This document shows positions 26,905 to 34,579 of a stretch of 64,000 nt of DNA, one piece after another. Under the pieces are notes generated by a model. The model worked only from the letters and a program-made list of their open reading frames with translations. It did not search any database and was not told the DNA's origin. This DNA is from Cellulomonas alba (lineage in GTDB: Bacteria; Actinomycetota; Actinomycetes; Actinomycetales; Cellulomonadaceae), in contig NZ_JAUCGQ010000001.1 in the NCBI RefSeq assembly GCF_030362835.1, positions 2,335,461 to 2,399,460 of the forward strand. The letters run 5' to 3'. A program made the position numbers and the translations under genes. Position 1 is the stretch's first letter, and each line of letters begins with the position of its first letter.

Positions 26905-28104
26905 ATGACGAGCAGCCAGAGCGAGCCGCGCGCGCGGCGGTCGACGGGTCGGGCGGTGAACGATCCGTCCGCCGCCACGAGCCGCGGCGACGACCGTGAG
27001 GACCAGGTGATCCTGCTCCGGTCGACGCTGATCGTTGCCTCCGGGTACGCCCTCGGCGCGGCCCTGCAGGGCGCGTACATCTACTCGCAGTTCGTCACGG
27101 GATGGTCGAGCGCGTCGCTCGCCCAGCGGCTCGGCGCGAACCTGATCGGGGTCCTCGCGCTGGTCGTGACGCTCTACCTGATGCGGCTCCACCGCGAGAC
27201 GCGCGCGGTCGTCCTGGCCGGCGGGGCCGTCGTCGCGGCGGCCATCGCCGCCGCCGCCCGGTACGGAGCGCAGCTCCTCATCGGGGTCTATGACGACCCC
27301 ACGCCCGACGAGACGTGGGGCGAGGTCGCGGGCGGGTTCGTCATCGTGCTGATCTCGACCGGCATCGGGATCTGGTCGGTCCACTCCCGGCGGGCCGCTC
27401 GGTCCCGCATCCGGGCCGCCGAGCGCGAGGCCGTGCACATCGAGGTCGCGGTGCGCGCCCTCGAGCAGGAGGAGGTCCGCGTGCGCCGCGCCGTCGCCGA
27501 GGGGCTGCACGGCACGTTGCAGCAGAAGCTCGTGCTCGTCGAGGCGCGCCTCGCGGCGCTGCAGCAGCACGTCGAGGCGGGTGACGTGGACGCGGAGGAC
27601 GTCGATGACCTGCGCTGGGTGCGCGCCGAGCTCGACGAGGCCCGCGTGATCGACGTCCGCGAGATGAGCCGCCTGCTGTACCCCGACCGGCTGGAGCTCG
27701 GCCTGGTGCCCGCGGTGCGTGCGCTGCTCGGCCGGATCCCCGCGAGCATCGCGACCCGGCTGTCGGTCGCACCCCGCGTGCGCGAGCTCGACGACCCCGC
27801 CGCGGGCAGCCTGACGACGTCCGAGCGCCTCCTCGCGGCGCGCATCGTCGAGGAGGGCGTCACCAACTCGCTCAAGCACGGGCCGGCCGCCTCGATCGAG
27901 GTCTCGCTCGACGCCGTCGACGGCGTGCTGGTCGTGACCGTCGAGAACGACGGGGCCCTGTACGACGCCGCGCTCGCCGGCGCGGCGTCCGGCACCGCGC
28001 GCCTGGCGCAGCGCGTGTCGCTGATCGGCGGGACGCTCACGCTCAGCCCGGGGGCGTCGCGCGGTGCGCGGCTCGAGGCCCGGCTGCCGCTCGGCATCGA
28101 GTGA
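26905..28104 (+). CDS. NarL-type sensor histidine kinase
   Basis: A 399-residue membrane kinase. Four hydrophobic segments lie at about residues 40–62, 76–94, 101–128 and 142–160, with little extracytoplasmic sequence, so it may sense a signal in or at the membrane. A coiled region then leads to the phosphoacceptor His202 in EGLHGTLQQKL, as in HisKA_3-type kinases. The HATPase domain has an N-box-like RIVEEGVTNSLKHG, but the usual second glycine box is only partly recognisable (GASRGARLEA). Pairs with the divergent LuxR regulator. A weak Shine-Dalgarno (AGGACGG) precedes the ATG. Confidence 0.87.
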   Translation: MTSSQSEPRARRSTGRAVNDPSAATSRGDDREDQVILLRSTLIVASGYALGAALQGAYIYSQFVTGWSSASLAQRLGANLIGVLALVVTLYLMRLHRETRAVVLAGGAVVAAAIAAAARYGAQLLIGVYDDPTPDETWGEVAGGFVIVLISTGIGIWSVHSRRAARSRIRAAEREAVHIEVAVRALEQEEVRVRRAVAEGLHGTLQQKLVLVEARLAALQQHVEAGDVDAEDVDDLRWVRAELDEARVIDVREMSRLLYPDRLELGLVPAVRALLGRIPASIATRLSVAPRVRELDDPAAGSLTTSERLLAARIVEEGVTNSLKHGPAASIEVSLDAVDGVLVVTVENDGALYDAALAGAASGTARLAQRVSLIGGTLTLSPGASRGARLEARLPLGIE

Positions 28105-28403
28105 CCGCCTGAGGGGCCGTCACCCCTCCGCCGCGAGGCCGTCACGCGGGGGTGTCAAGCGTGTCGCTCCGGTCACACCCGTTCGGCGGAGTCCGGTTTC
28201 GGTGCGTCCCGGCGGGTACGTCGCGACCTGTCCCGGGTGAAAGAAATCGGCACTTCGGACGCCGCGGGTGCTGCCACCCACGAGGCAGGCGGGCGCCTTG
28301 CCGATGACACCTACGTTCATGAACAGCCGTCCAGTTGGGACGTCTTTGTGAGCGGGTGTCGGCGCGGTGTCGAGACCCTCCGCCCAGCACTTTTGGAGAC
28401 ACC
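28105..28403. other. 299-base intergenic/leader region upstream of the second TasA-like gene
   Basis: No coding sequence is seen. A short GAGGGG/CCCCTC hairpin just after the kinase stop may act as a weak terminator. Further on, 28266–28305 can fold into two neighbouring hairpins (GGGTG/CACCC, then GGCAGG with CTTGCC). A perfect palindrome GTTCATGAAC lies at 28315–28324. I compared the region by eye with the c-di-GMP riboswitch (GEMM) pattern and it does not fit well. Confidence 0.45.
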
Positions 28404-28988
28404 ATGACTTCCACGAAGCCCACCGTCCCCGGGGACCTCGGCGCCCAGGAGCAGGAGCGCAAGCGCAAGAAGCGCGGCGCCGTCGTCAAGTTCACGCTCG
28501 CGGGCGTGGCCCTGCTGGGTGTCGGTGCCGCCGCCACGTCGGCGCAGTGGTCGGACGACGCCTGGTTCTCGGCCAGTGCGTCCGCCGCGACGCTGCAGCT
28601 GCAGGGCAGCCTCGACTCGACCCCGCTGAGCTGGGACCCGGCCGACACGAAGTCCGCCGCCCTCGCGATCCCGGCCGCGACCTTCTCCGACCTCGCGCCG
28701 AACGAGTCGCGCACCTACACGGTGCACGTCAAGAACGCGGGCAGCACGTCGATCACGGTGACCGCGCCGGTGTGGTCGGCCGACTCGACGAACAACGCCG
28801 TGTTCAGCGGCTCGAAGCCCGCCACGGTGTCGTTCGACCAGGCCACGTCGTTCACGCTCGCGAAGAACGCCACCAAGGACGTCATCGTCACGGTCAAGGC
28901 CGGCAACTGGACGAACGCCGACACCACGTCGTACCAGGGCGCGACCGGCGCCGGCTGGGTCACCTTCTCGACCACGCTCGGCTCCTGA
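28404..28988 (+). CDS. TasA/camelysin-like exported protein
   Basis: A 194-residue protein. A charged, Lys/Arg-rich cytoplasmic start (about 30 residues, RKRKKRG) precedes a hydrophobic segment and the junction ATSAQWSDDAWFSASASAAT, matching the SipW-type signal pattern (A-x-A followed by an aromatic-Asp-Ala stretch). The mature part is about 145 residues of Ser/Thr/Ala-rich beta structure with no cysteines, in line with fibre-forming TasA-like proteins. GGAG lies six bases before the ATG. A strong hairpin separates it from the peptidase gene downstream. It is 35 residues from the paralogue at 30269 in pattern: both have VxxFxLAGVALxGxGAAATSAxW. Confidence 0.8.
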   Translation: MTSTKPTVPGDLGAQEQERKRKKRGAVVKFTLAGVALLGVGAAATSAQWSDDAWFSASASAATLQLQGSLDSTPLSWDPADTKSAALAIPAATFSDLAPNESRTYTVHVKNAGSTSITVTAPVWSADSTNNAVFSGSKPATVSFDQATSFTLAKNATKDVIVTVKAGNWTNADTTSYQGATGAGWVTFSTTLGS

Positions 28989-28994
28989 GCCGCA

Positions 28995-29032
28995 CGCGCG
29001 GCCGGGGGGCGTCACCGCCTCCCGGCCGCGCG
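28995..29032 (+). terminator. strong hairpin between TasA-like gene and sipW-like gene
   Basis: A 17-pair stem with one G·T pair closes a TCAC loop. It begins six bases after the TasA-like stop and ends 35 bases before the peptidase GTG on the same strand. There is no T-run. It could work as a partial terminator or as a 3' stabiliser of the upstream message. Confidence 0.65.
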
Positions 29033-29067
29033 CCTCGCCTGACACCCGACGACCTGGGGACCTGCAC

Positions 29068-29718
29068 GTGAGAATCTTCCGAGCGGCCGGCAACGCGCTG
29101 CTGTGGCTCGTCGCCCTCGTCGGCGTGCTCTCGGCCCTGCTCTGGGGCGCGACGTCCCTCGGCTACGTGAAGCCCCTCGTCGTCATCTCCGGCTCGATGG
29201 AGCCGAAGATCATGACGGGTGACCTGCTGCTCGACACGCCGCACCCGACCAGCGAGCTCCGGGTCGGCGACGTCGTCGCGATCCGCAGCGAGGTGACGGG
29301 CAAGCTCATCAGCCACCGCGTGGTGAAGGTCGCCCCCAAGGACGGCCACTACGAGGTGAACCTCAAGGGCGACGCGAACAAGGCGCAGGACGGCGAGACG
29401 TACGTCGTGGGCGACACGGTGTGGCGGCCCGTGCTCCAGGTGCCGCACGGCGGGTACGTCGTCACGACGCTGACCAAGCGCTCGGTCGCGATCCCGCTAG
29501 GCGTCACGCTCCTCGCGCTGATCGGTCTGTCGATGACGGCCGAACCCGCGCCGCGCCGCCGTTCCGGCGACGAGACCGAGCCCTGCCCGAACGTCAACGC
29601 GCCCGACACCAAGGACGCCGTGGACGGCGCGCCCGTCGACCCCGCCCCGGCGGACGAGGCCGTGCCCTACCAGTTCCCCGACCGCATCGCCGACCTGACG
29701 GGACTCAGCCGCCGATGA
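29068..29718 (+). CDS. SipW-like (ER-type) signal peptidase I
   Basis: A 216-residue membrane peptidase. The N-terminal membrane segment spans about residues 8–28. The catalytic Ser43 lies in VISGSMEPKIMTGD, His83 in LISHRVV and the conserved Gly-Asp at 101–102 in LKGDANKA. A second membrane segment is near residues 146–164, followed by a cytoplasmic Pro/Asp-rich tail. The Ser/His pair, in place of Ser/Lys, is the archaeal/ER and Bacillus SipW type. That enzyme class removes signal peptides from TasA-like proteins. The stop overlaps the next gene (ATGA), so at least the following four genes are in one operon. Confidence 0.9.
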   Translation: MRIFRAAGNALLWLVALVGVLSALLWGATSLGYVKPLVVISGSMEPKIMTGDLLLDTPHPTSELRVGDVVAIRSEVTGKLISHRVVKVAPKDGHYEVNLKGDANKAQDGETYVVGDTVWRPVLQVPHGGYVVTTLTKRSVAIPLGVTLLALIGLSMTAEPAPRRRSGDETEPCPNVNAPDTKDAVDGAPVDPAPADEAVPYQFPDRIADLTGLSRR

Positions 29719-30272
29719 GCCGCGCACGCCGCTTCTCCAGCGCCGCCCTCGTGGCAGCGCTGGTCGCGGCGTGCCTGCTGGCGGGTGCGAGCGGCGCGGA
29801 CGCGCTGCCGCGGTCGGTCCCGCTCAGCGTCGAGTTCGCCAACCTCCTGCCCGGCGGCTCGGCGTCGCACAGCTGGCAGGTCGACATCCCGTACGACGCG
29901 CGGTTGCAGAAGGCCGCCGTCCACCGACAGGGCCCCGGCGTCGCCGACTGGACCGCCACGCTCTGCCCGTCGCGCGGCGGTGCGTGCCTGGACCTGCTCG
30001 GTGCCGTCGACGGCAAGCCGGTCGCCGCGGGCTCCTACGTGCTGGCGGTCGGCGTCACCGTGACGTCGTTCGCCCCGGGTGACGCGCAGCAGATGGACGG
30101 TCGGCTGACGTTCGTCCAGCGCGATCCCGGCTCGCTCGCCATGACCGGCGCCGGCTCGGTCGTCCCGCTGCTCTCCGCAGCGCTCGCGGCCGTCCTGGTC
30201 GGTCTCCTTCTCTTCGTCATCGCGCGTCGCCGTCACAGCGACGAGCAGGTCACCCCTGGAGCACCCCGATGA
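29715..30272 (+). CDS. exported protein with LAMTG sortase-like anchor
   Basis: A 185-residue protein with a typical Sec signal peptide (RARRF then a hydrophobic run to about residue 31), a beta-rich domain of about 105 residues with two cysteines (TLCPSRGGACLD), then LAMTG, a hydrophobic segment and a positively charged RRRHSDEQ end. That is the layout of a class E-type sortase substrate in actinobacteria. It overlaps the peptidase gene upstream and the TasA-like gene downstream by four bases each, so it is an integral operon member. It may tether the fibre proteins to the wall, as TapA does by a different route in Bacillus. The link is inference. Confidence 0.75.
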   Translation: MSRARRFSSAALVAALVAACLLAGASGADALPRSVPLSVEFANLLPGGSASHSWQVDIPYDARLQKAAVHRQGPGVADWTATLCPSRGGACLDLLGAVDGKPVAAGSYVLAVGVTVTSFAPGDAQQMDGRLTFVQRDPGSLAMTGAGSVVPLLSAALAAVLVGLLLFVIARRRHSDEQVTPGAPR

Positions 30273-30820
30273 TCCGGATCCTTCGCCGCGGCGCCACCGG
30301 CACCCCCCGCTCCCGACGCGTCAGCAAGGTCGTGCGCTTCGCGCTCGCCGGCGTGGCGCTCGCCGGCATCGGTGCGGCCGCGACGTCCGCCGCATGGAAC
30401 GACTCGGCGTTCTTCAAGGCGACCACGTCGACCGCCACGGTGGACCTGCGGGGCAGCGCCGACGGCACCACCTACAGCGCCGCCGACACGACCACCGTGG
30501 CGGTCGACCTGTCCGCCGGCCTGACGAACCTCGTGCCCGGCTCCACGGTGACGAAGACTCTCTACCTCTGGAACGCGGGCTCCTCGAAGCTCACGCTCGC
30601 CTGGGGCGCCAAGCCGACGTCGGTCATCGGTGCGACGTGCGACAGCGTCACGTACGGGACGCTGACGACGAGCGCGCTGCCGGGCGACTCGGCCGGCGGG
30701 GCCGCGAGCAAGACGACGGTGACGGTGACCTACACGATCCTCTCGACCGCGGACCAGACGACGTGCGCCAACAAGAGCGCGTCGCTCTCGGTCAGCGTCG
30801 TCGGCACCACCACGCCCTGA
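30269..30820 (+). CDS. TasA/camelysin-like exported protein
   Basis: A 183-residue protein. A basic N-terminus (RRGATGTPRSRRVSK) leads to a hydrophobic run and the junction AATSAAWNDSAFFKATTSTA, a SipW-type cleavage region. The mature domain is Thr/Ser/Ala/Gly-rich, with two cysteines (GATCDSV and TTCANK) that could form a disulfide. It closely resembles the product of 28404–28988 in its first 50 residues, so the two probably arose by duplication. The ATG overlaps the stop of the LAMTG gene by four bases. Confidence 0.8.
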   Translation: MIRILRRGATGTPRSRRVSKVVRFALAGVALAGIGAAATSAAWNDSAFFKATTSTATVDLRGSADGTTYSAADTTTVAVDLSAGLTNLVPGSTVTKTLYLWNAGSSKLTLAWGAKPTSVIGATCDSVTYGTLTTSALPGDSAGGAASKTTVTVTYTILSTADQTTCANKSASLSVSVVGTTTP

Positions 30821-30834
30821 TCGGCCGCGGCACC

Positions 30835-31464
30835 ATGACGGGACGGCGCTCGGGAGCGCGCAGACGGGTCACGCCGTGGCTCGGCGTCGGCGCGCTCGCG
30901 CTCGTCGGCGCGCTCGTGGCGTCCACCGCGACGACCTCGGCGGCCTGGAACGACCCGGCCTTCGCGCGTGCCACCGTGGCGACGCTCGCGAGCGGCACCA
31001 CGGTGCGCATCAAGTCCACCGACGGCTCGGTGTGCCTCGACAACCGCTCCAACGGCGGCGGGACCGCGACGGCCTCGACGCAGCAGGTCACCGCCCGGAC
31101 GTGCGCCAACGTGAACTCCCAGAAGTGGACCGTCAACTGGGACAGCACGATCCGGACCGCGGGCTTCACGACGACGTACTGCCTGGACGTCGACAGCGAG
31201 GGCACCGCGAACGGCACGGCCGCGATCGTCTACACGTGCAAGACGACCGGCAACCTGACCAACCAGCACTGGACGGTCTGGTCGGCGAGCGCCGCGGGCC
31301 AGGCGTGGGAGACCGGCCAGGCGGGCACCCCGGCCGGCAACGACCGGTGCGTGTCGGCCGCGCTCAACGGCGGGGGGACCGTCACGAGCCCGACGAACGT
31401 CGTCCTCTGGACGTGCGGCGCGTCCGGCTACCAGCAGACGTGGGTGGTGGCGACGTGGCCGTGA
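30835..31464 (+). CDS. SipW-type exported protein with ricin-type lectin domain
   Basis: A 209-residue protein. The signal region ends in TTSAAWNDPAFARATVAT, nearly the same word as in the neighbouring TasA-like proteins. The mature part (about residues 55–205) is a beta-trefoil-like lectin: it contains SVCLDNRSNGGG, repeats of the Q-W type (QKWTVN, QHWTVW, QQTWVV) and six cysteines placed as in ricin-type carbohydrate-binding domains. I infer that it brings a sugar-binding function to the same surface assembly. The gene starts 14 bases after the previous stop and ends with a GTGA overlap into the next gene. Confidence 0.78.
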   Translation: MTGRRSGARRRVTPWLGVGALALVGALVASTATTSAAWNDPAFARATVATLASGTTVRIKSTDGSVCLDNRSNGGGTATASTQQVTARTCANVNSQKWTVNWDSTIRTAGFTTTYCLDVDSEGTANGTAAIVYTCKTTGNLTNQHWTVWSASAAGQAWETGQAGTPAGNDRCVSAALNGGGTVTSPTNVVLWTCGASGYQQTWVVATWP

Positions 31465-31997
31465 CGAGGAGGCGGGGACGGCTCCTCGTGGCGCTGCTGG
31501 CGGTGGCGTCGTTCGTCGTCGCGGGAGCCGCGGCGCACGCCGTGCGCCCGACGGCCGCGGCGTGGCAGGACCCCGCCTACGCGCGAGCCACGGTGTCGAC
31601 CGCGGGCTGGACGGTGAACTCGTGCCAGGTGCGGAACGGCGACGGCACGGTCGCGACGTCCGTGCCGTGCACGGTGCAGACCGGCGCGACCGTCAACTAC
31701 TGGGGGAACGCTGGCTCCGGCCAGGGCAACTTCTCCGTGAGCCTGAACGCCCCGGGAATCAGCAACACGCAGTACTTCACGTTCACGCTGACGATCCCGA
31801 CCGCGACCGCCCCGGCGTGGTGGAGCTGGGCGAACGCCTCGATCACGGGCACCAACAACGGCATCACGTTCGGCTCGCGCTGCGCGGTGCTCCCGCAGTT
31901 CTCCGGCACGTTCCCGCCGAACCGCGGTGCCACCGTCAACGTCTACATCGCGTTCGCGGACAACCGCTCGGCGACCCCGCTCTGCGTCACGCCCTGA
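31461..31997 (+). CDS. SipW-type exported protein of unknown function
   Basis: A 178-residue protein. The Arg-rich start (TRRRGRLL) and hydrophobic segment lead to PTAAAWQDPAYARATVST, the same cleavage-region word as in the lectin protein. The mature domain, about 135 residues, is rich in Asn, Thr, Ser and aromatic residues and has four cysteines. The GTG start at 31461 overlaps the lectin gene stop; an in-frame GTG at 31455 is an alternative. It is the last gene of this unit and ends 13 bases from the convergent hydrolase gene. No known domain was recognised after the signal region. Confidence 0.72.
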   Translation: MTRRRGRLLVALLAVASFVVAGAAAHAVRPTAAAWQDPAYARATVSTAGWTVNSCQVRNGDGTVATSVPCTVQTGATVNYWGNAGSGQGNFSVSLNAPGISNTQYFTFTLTIPTATAPAWWSWANASITGTNNGITFGSRCAVLPQFSGTFPPNRGATVNVYIAFADNRSATPLCVTP

Positions 31998-32010
31998 CCC
32001 GGGCGCGCCC

Positions 32011-32805
32011 TCACTCGACGGGCTCGAGCTCCGGCCGCTTCGCCAGGCGCAGGTCGCCCGACGACCGCTTGTGCAGCCGTCGCGTCGCCCACGGGTACAC
32101 GTGGTGGCGCAGCCAGTGCGCGTTCCACCGGGCCGTGTCCGCGAAGCCCATCGGCGGCTGCGGCGCGAGCGGGTCGTCCCAGTCCGGGCGGTCCGGCTCG
32201 AGGCCGAGCCCCACGAGCGCGGCCTGCGCGACGCGTGCGTGCCCGTCGGTCGTCAGGTGGATCCGGTCCTCCGACCACATGCGCCAGTCGGCGAGCGAGC
32301 GGATGCCCCACACGTCGAGCACGTGCGCGCCGTGCCGGCGGGCCATCGACCAGATCAGCGTGTTGTAGATCCCGATGCGCGACCGCGTGGTGCTCACGAG
32401 CGGCGAGCCGGCCGTGTCGTAGCCGGTCGCCAGCAGCACGTCGACGCCCGCGGCCCGCAGCCGCACCACGGCGGCCTCGAGGTTGCGCGCGAGCCGGTCG
32501 ATGTCGGCCGTCGGCCGCAGGATGTCGTTCCCGCCGCCGACGAGGCTGACGAGGTCGGGCTTGAGCTCGAGCGCCGCCGGGACCTGCTCGAGCAGGATCG
32601 GCTTCAGCAGCCGTCCGCGGATCGCGAGGTTCGCGTACTCGAGCGGCGTCTCACCGGCCTCGACACGGCGCTGCGACAGGATCCCGGCGAGCACGTCGGC
32701 CCAGCCACGCTGCGGCGCGTCCTCGCCGGCGGGGGAGTCCCAGAGGCCTTCGGTGAACGAGTCGCCGACGGCGACGTAGCGGGACCACGGCACAGGTGAG
32801 TTCAC
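32011..32805 (-). CDS. SGNH/GDSL-family hydrolase
   Basis: A 264-residue esterase or lipase-like enzyme. Block I is AVGDSFTEG with catalytic Ser16, block III is GGNDIL, and block V is RIHLTTDGHARVA with the Asp/His pair. There is no signal peptide, so it is cytoplasmic unless exported by another route. The GTG start fits the family N-terminus, which begins with the first strand directly before GDS. No Shine-Dalgarno is evident. The family includes acyl-carbohydrate esterases, but the substrate is unknown. It lies between two SipW/TasA-like units on the opposite strand, which may be coincidence. Confidence 0.85.
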   Translation of the reverse strand: MNSPVPWSRYVAVGDSFTEGLWDSPAGEDAPQRGWADVLAGILSQRRVEAGETPLEYANLAIRGRLLKPILLEQVPAALELKPDLVSLVGGGNDILRPTADIDRLARNLEAAVVRLRAAGVDVLLATGYDTAGSPLVSTTRSRIGIYNTLIWSMARRHGAHVLDVWGIRSLADWRMWSEDRIHLTTDGHARVAQAALVGLGLEPDRPDWDDPLAPQPPMGFADTARWNAHWLRHHVYPWATRRLHKRSSGDLRLAKRPELEPVE

Positions 32806-32883
32806 CCGGTCAATTCTGCACGCCGGCGCGCGTCGCCTGGGACCGACGGCCCGGGCGGTGATCCACGACACGTCGACTTGACC

Positions 32884-32893
32884 TTCATATGAA
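32884..32893. promoter_or_regulatory. palindrome TTCATATGAA upstream of the third TasA-like unit
   Basis: A perfect 10-base palindrome in an AT-rich patch about 100 bases upstream of the exported-protein gene at 32996, just after TTGACC, a plausible -35. The palindrome GTTCATGAAC lies about 80 bases upstream of the gene at 28404 and shares the TTCAT/ATGAA half-sites, so a common regulator is possible. Confidence 0.35.
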
Positions 32894-32995
32894 CTGCCCT
32901 TGGGTCGATCGTCCCCCAGACGCGGCAGTGCGGCCGTTCACGGTTGAACCACCACGCAAGGACGTGGGGCACTCACCACCTGAAGGAGTGGGCAG

Positions 32996-33502
32996 ATGAC
33001 GACACAGCAGTCGCACCACCAGCGGGACAACCGCAAGCGCGCCGTCGCGATCGGGCTCGTCGGCCTCGGGATCGCAGGCCTGGCCGCAGCGTCGGCGGCG
33101 ACGCTGGCCGTGACCGCGGGCGGCACGGACAAGGTCGCGGGCGGAAGCGCGAACGTGACGATCGAGGGCGCCGGGCTCTCGGCGCTCCACGTCGACCTCG
33201 GCAGCACCCAGGCCCCGGCTCCCGTCTGGAACATCAACGAGAACTGGCCCGCGGGCTCGGCGCCGGCGCTCACGCTCTCCGACTTCAACGGGACGGACGG
33301 CGACGCCGTCGCCGGCACGTACGACGTCGCGGTGTACGACACCCTGACGAGCGGCGCGGCCGGCACCAAGCTCGCGTCCGGCACGGTCGACGCGGCGGGC
33401 GGCGAGGACGCGCTCACGGTCCCGCTGACGCTCGCGAGCGGCACGTGGGGCGACCTGCTGACGAACAGCAAGAGCGTCACGGTCGTCTTCGAGGCCGAGT
33501 GA
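32996..33502 (+). CDS. SipW-associated exported protein (SAATL type)
   Basis: A 168-residue protein. The basic start (RDNRKRAVA) and hydrophobic segment end at LAAASAATLAVTAGGTDKVA. That AAASAATL word also occurs in the second gene downstream and differs from the AAWND word of the other two units. The mature part is about 130 residues, Gly/Ala/Thr/Asp-rich, without cysteine and probably all beta. AAGGAG eight bases before the ATG supports the start. It lies seven bases upstream of a divergent type of SipW-like peptidase, its likely processing enzyme. I do not recognise a domain beyond the general TasA-like pattern. Confidence 0.75.
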   Translation: MTTQQSHHQRDNRKRAVAIGLVGLGIAGLAAASAATLAVTAGGTDKVAGGSANVTIEGAGLSALHVDLGSTQAPAPVWNINENWPAGSAPALTLSDFNGTDGDAVAGTYDVAVYDTLTSGAAGTKLASGTVDAAGGEDALTVPLTLASGTWGDLLTNSKSVTVVFEAE

Positions 33503-33509
33503 GCCCCTG

Positions 33510-34154
33510 ATGCTCACCAGCCACGCAGCACCCACCCGCACGGCCCTCCGCGGCCGTGCGGGTCGGCTGCGTGGCGTCGGCTCGTGGATCGTCTTCGGCC
33601 TGGTCGTCGTGCTCGCGGTGCTCCTCTGGCCGCACCAGTGGGGCGGCCGCACGAGCCTGACGATCGTCTCGGGCCACTCGATGGACGGGACGTACTCGAC
33701 CGGTGACCTCGTCGTCGGTCGGGTCGGGACCGCCGAGGTGGGCGACGTCGTCGTCTTCCGTCCGCCGGGACTCGACGGCTACGTCGTCCACCGCATCGTG
33801 GGCGGCGACGCCGAGTCGGGCTGGGTGACCCGCGGTGACGACAACACCTGGGACGACCCGTGGCGCCCGACGTCCGACGACGTCGTGGGCGTCGCGCGGT
33901 GGCACGTGCCGCACGCGTGGGCCGTCGTCCGGCTCGCGACGTCACCGCTCGCGATCGTCGCGTACGCGCTGGTGGTTGTCGGGATCTTCCTGTGGCCCCC
34001 GCGGAGCGTGACCGCCGAGCCGGACACCGGGCCGGATGCCGACGACCCGGGCACCGACGACCCGGCCATCGACGATCCGGCTACCGACCACGCGGCGACG
34101 TACGAGCCCGCGGCCGACCGACCGCGCGCAGACCTGGCAGGGAGGCCGCGATGA
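33510..34154 (+). CDS. SipW-like (ER-type) signal peptidase I, divergent
   Basis: A 214-residue membrane peptidase. The N-terminal membrane segment spans about residues 25–41, catalytic Ser57 lies in VSGHSMDGTYSTGD (SGHSM rather than SGSM), His94 in VVHRIVGG and the Gly-Asp motif at 109–110 in TRGDDNTW. A second membrane segment near residues 142–162 is followed by an Asp/Pro/Ala-rich tail of about 50 residues. Ser/His chemistry again points to the SipW class. It differs clearly from the two peptidases upstream in the cluster and sits with substrates of a different signal type. Its end overlaps the next gene by four bases. Confidence 0.87.
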   Translation: MLTSHAAPTRTALRGRAGRLRGVGSWIVFGLVVVLAVLLWPHQWGGRTSLTIVSGHSMDGTYSTGDLVVGRVGTAEVGDVVVFRPPGLDGYVVHRIVGGDAESGWVTRGDDNTWDDPWRPTSDDVVGVARWHVPHAWAVVRLATSPLAIVAYALVVVGIFLWPPRSVTAEPDTGPDADDPGTDDPAIDDPATDHAATYEPAADRPRADLAGRPR

Positions 34155-34579
34155 CGCCGCACCGCACCGCTCGGCTCCGCCGTCTGCCGAAGGCCCACGC
34201 CGCGTCGCTCGCCGTGCTCCTCGTCGGCATCGGCGGCCTCGCGGCCGCGTCGGCGGCGACGCTCTCCGTCGACGCCTCGGGACGCGACTCCGTCGCCGCC
34301 GGTTCCGCGGACCTCGTGTCGTGCGACGCGTCCGTGACGGCGACCCTGGGCGGCTACGCCTGGGACGCGGCGAACGGCCGGTTCACGGCGAACCGCGTGG
34401 TGGTCTCCGACGTCGCGAGCGCCTGCACCGGCCGGGCGGTCGCGGTCGCGGTGGTGTCCGCGAGCGGGACGGTCATCGGGGTCGGTGACGCGACCGTGAG
34501 CGGCACGCAGACGCCGGTGACGATCACCACGCTGACGAACCCGACCGCCGCGGCCGACATCCACGTGGTGATCTCGTGA
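34151..34579 (+). CDS. SipW-associated exported protein (SAATL type)
   Basis: A 142-residue protein. A basic start (RTARLRRLPK) and hydrophobic segment lead to LAAASAATLSVDASGRDSVA, nearly identical in its core to the protein encoded at 32996. The mature part is short (about 105 residues) with two cysteines (VSCDAS and SACTGR) and ends without an anchor. It overlaps both neighbours by four bases. Homology to the next protein, which shares a paired-cysteine SRCTS/TRCQGR arrangement, suggests a tandem duplication with later extension. Confidence 0.73.
   Translation: MTPHRTARLRRLPKAHAASLAVLLVGIGGLAAASAATLSVDASGRDSVAAGSADLVSCDASVTATLGGYAWDAANGRFTANRVVVSDVASACTGRAVAVAVVSASGTVIGVGDATVSGTQTPVTITTLTNPTAAADIHVVIS

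Noticed and set aside
28105..28403. c-di-GMP (GEMM) riboswitch in the leader of the second TasA-like gene
   Set aside because: Some words (GAAAG, CTGCCA) recall the motif, but the conserved tetraloop receptor and P1 pairing could not be drawn.
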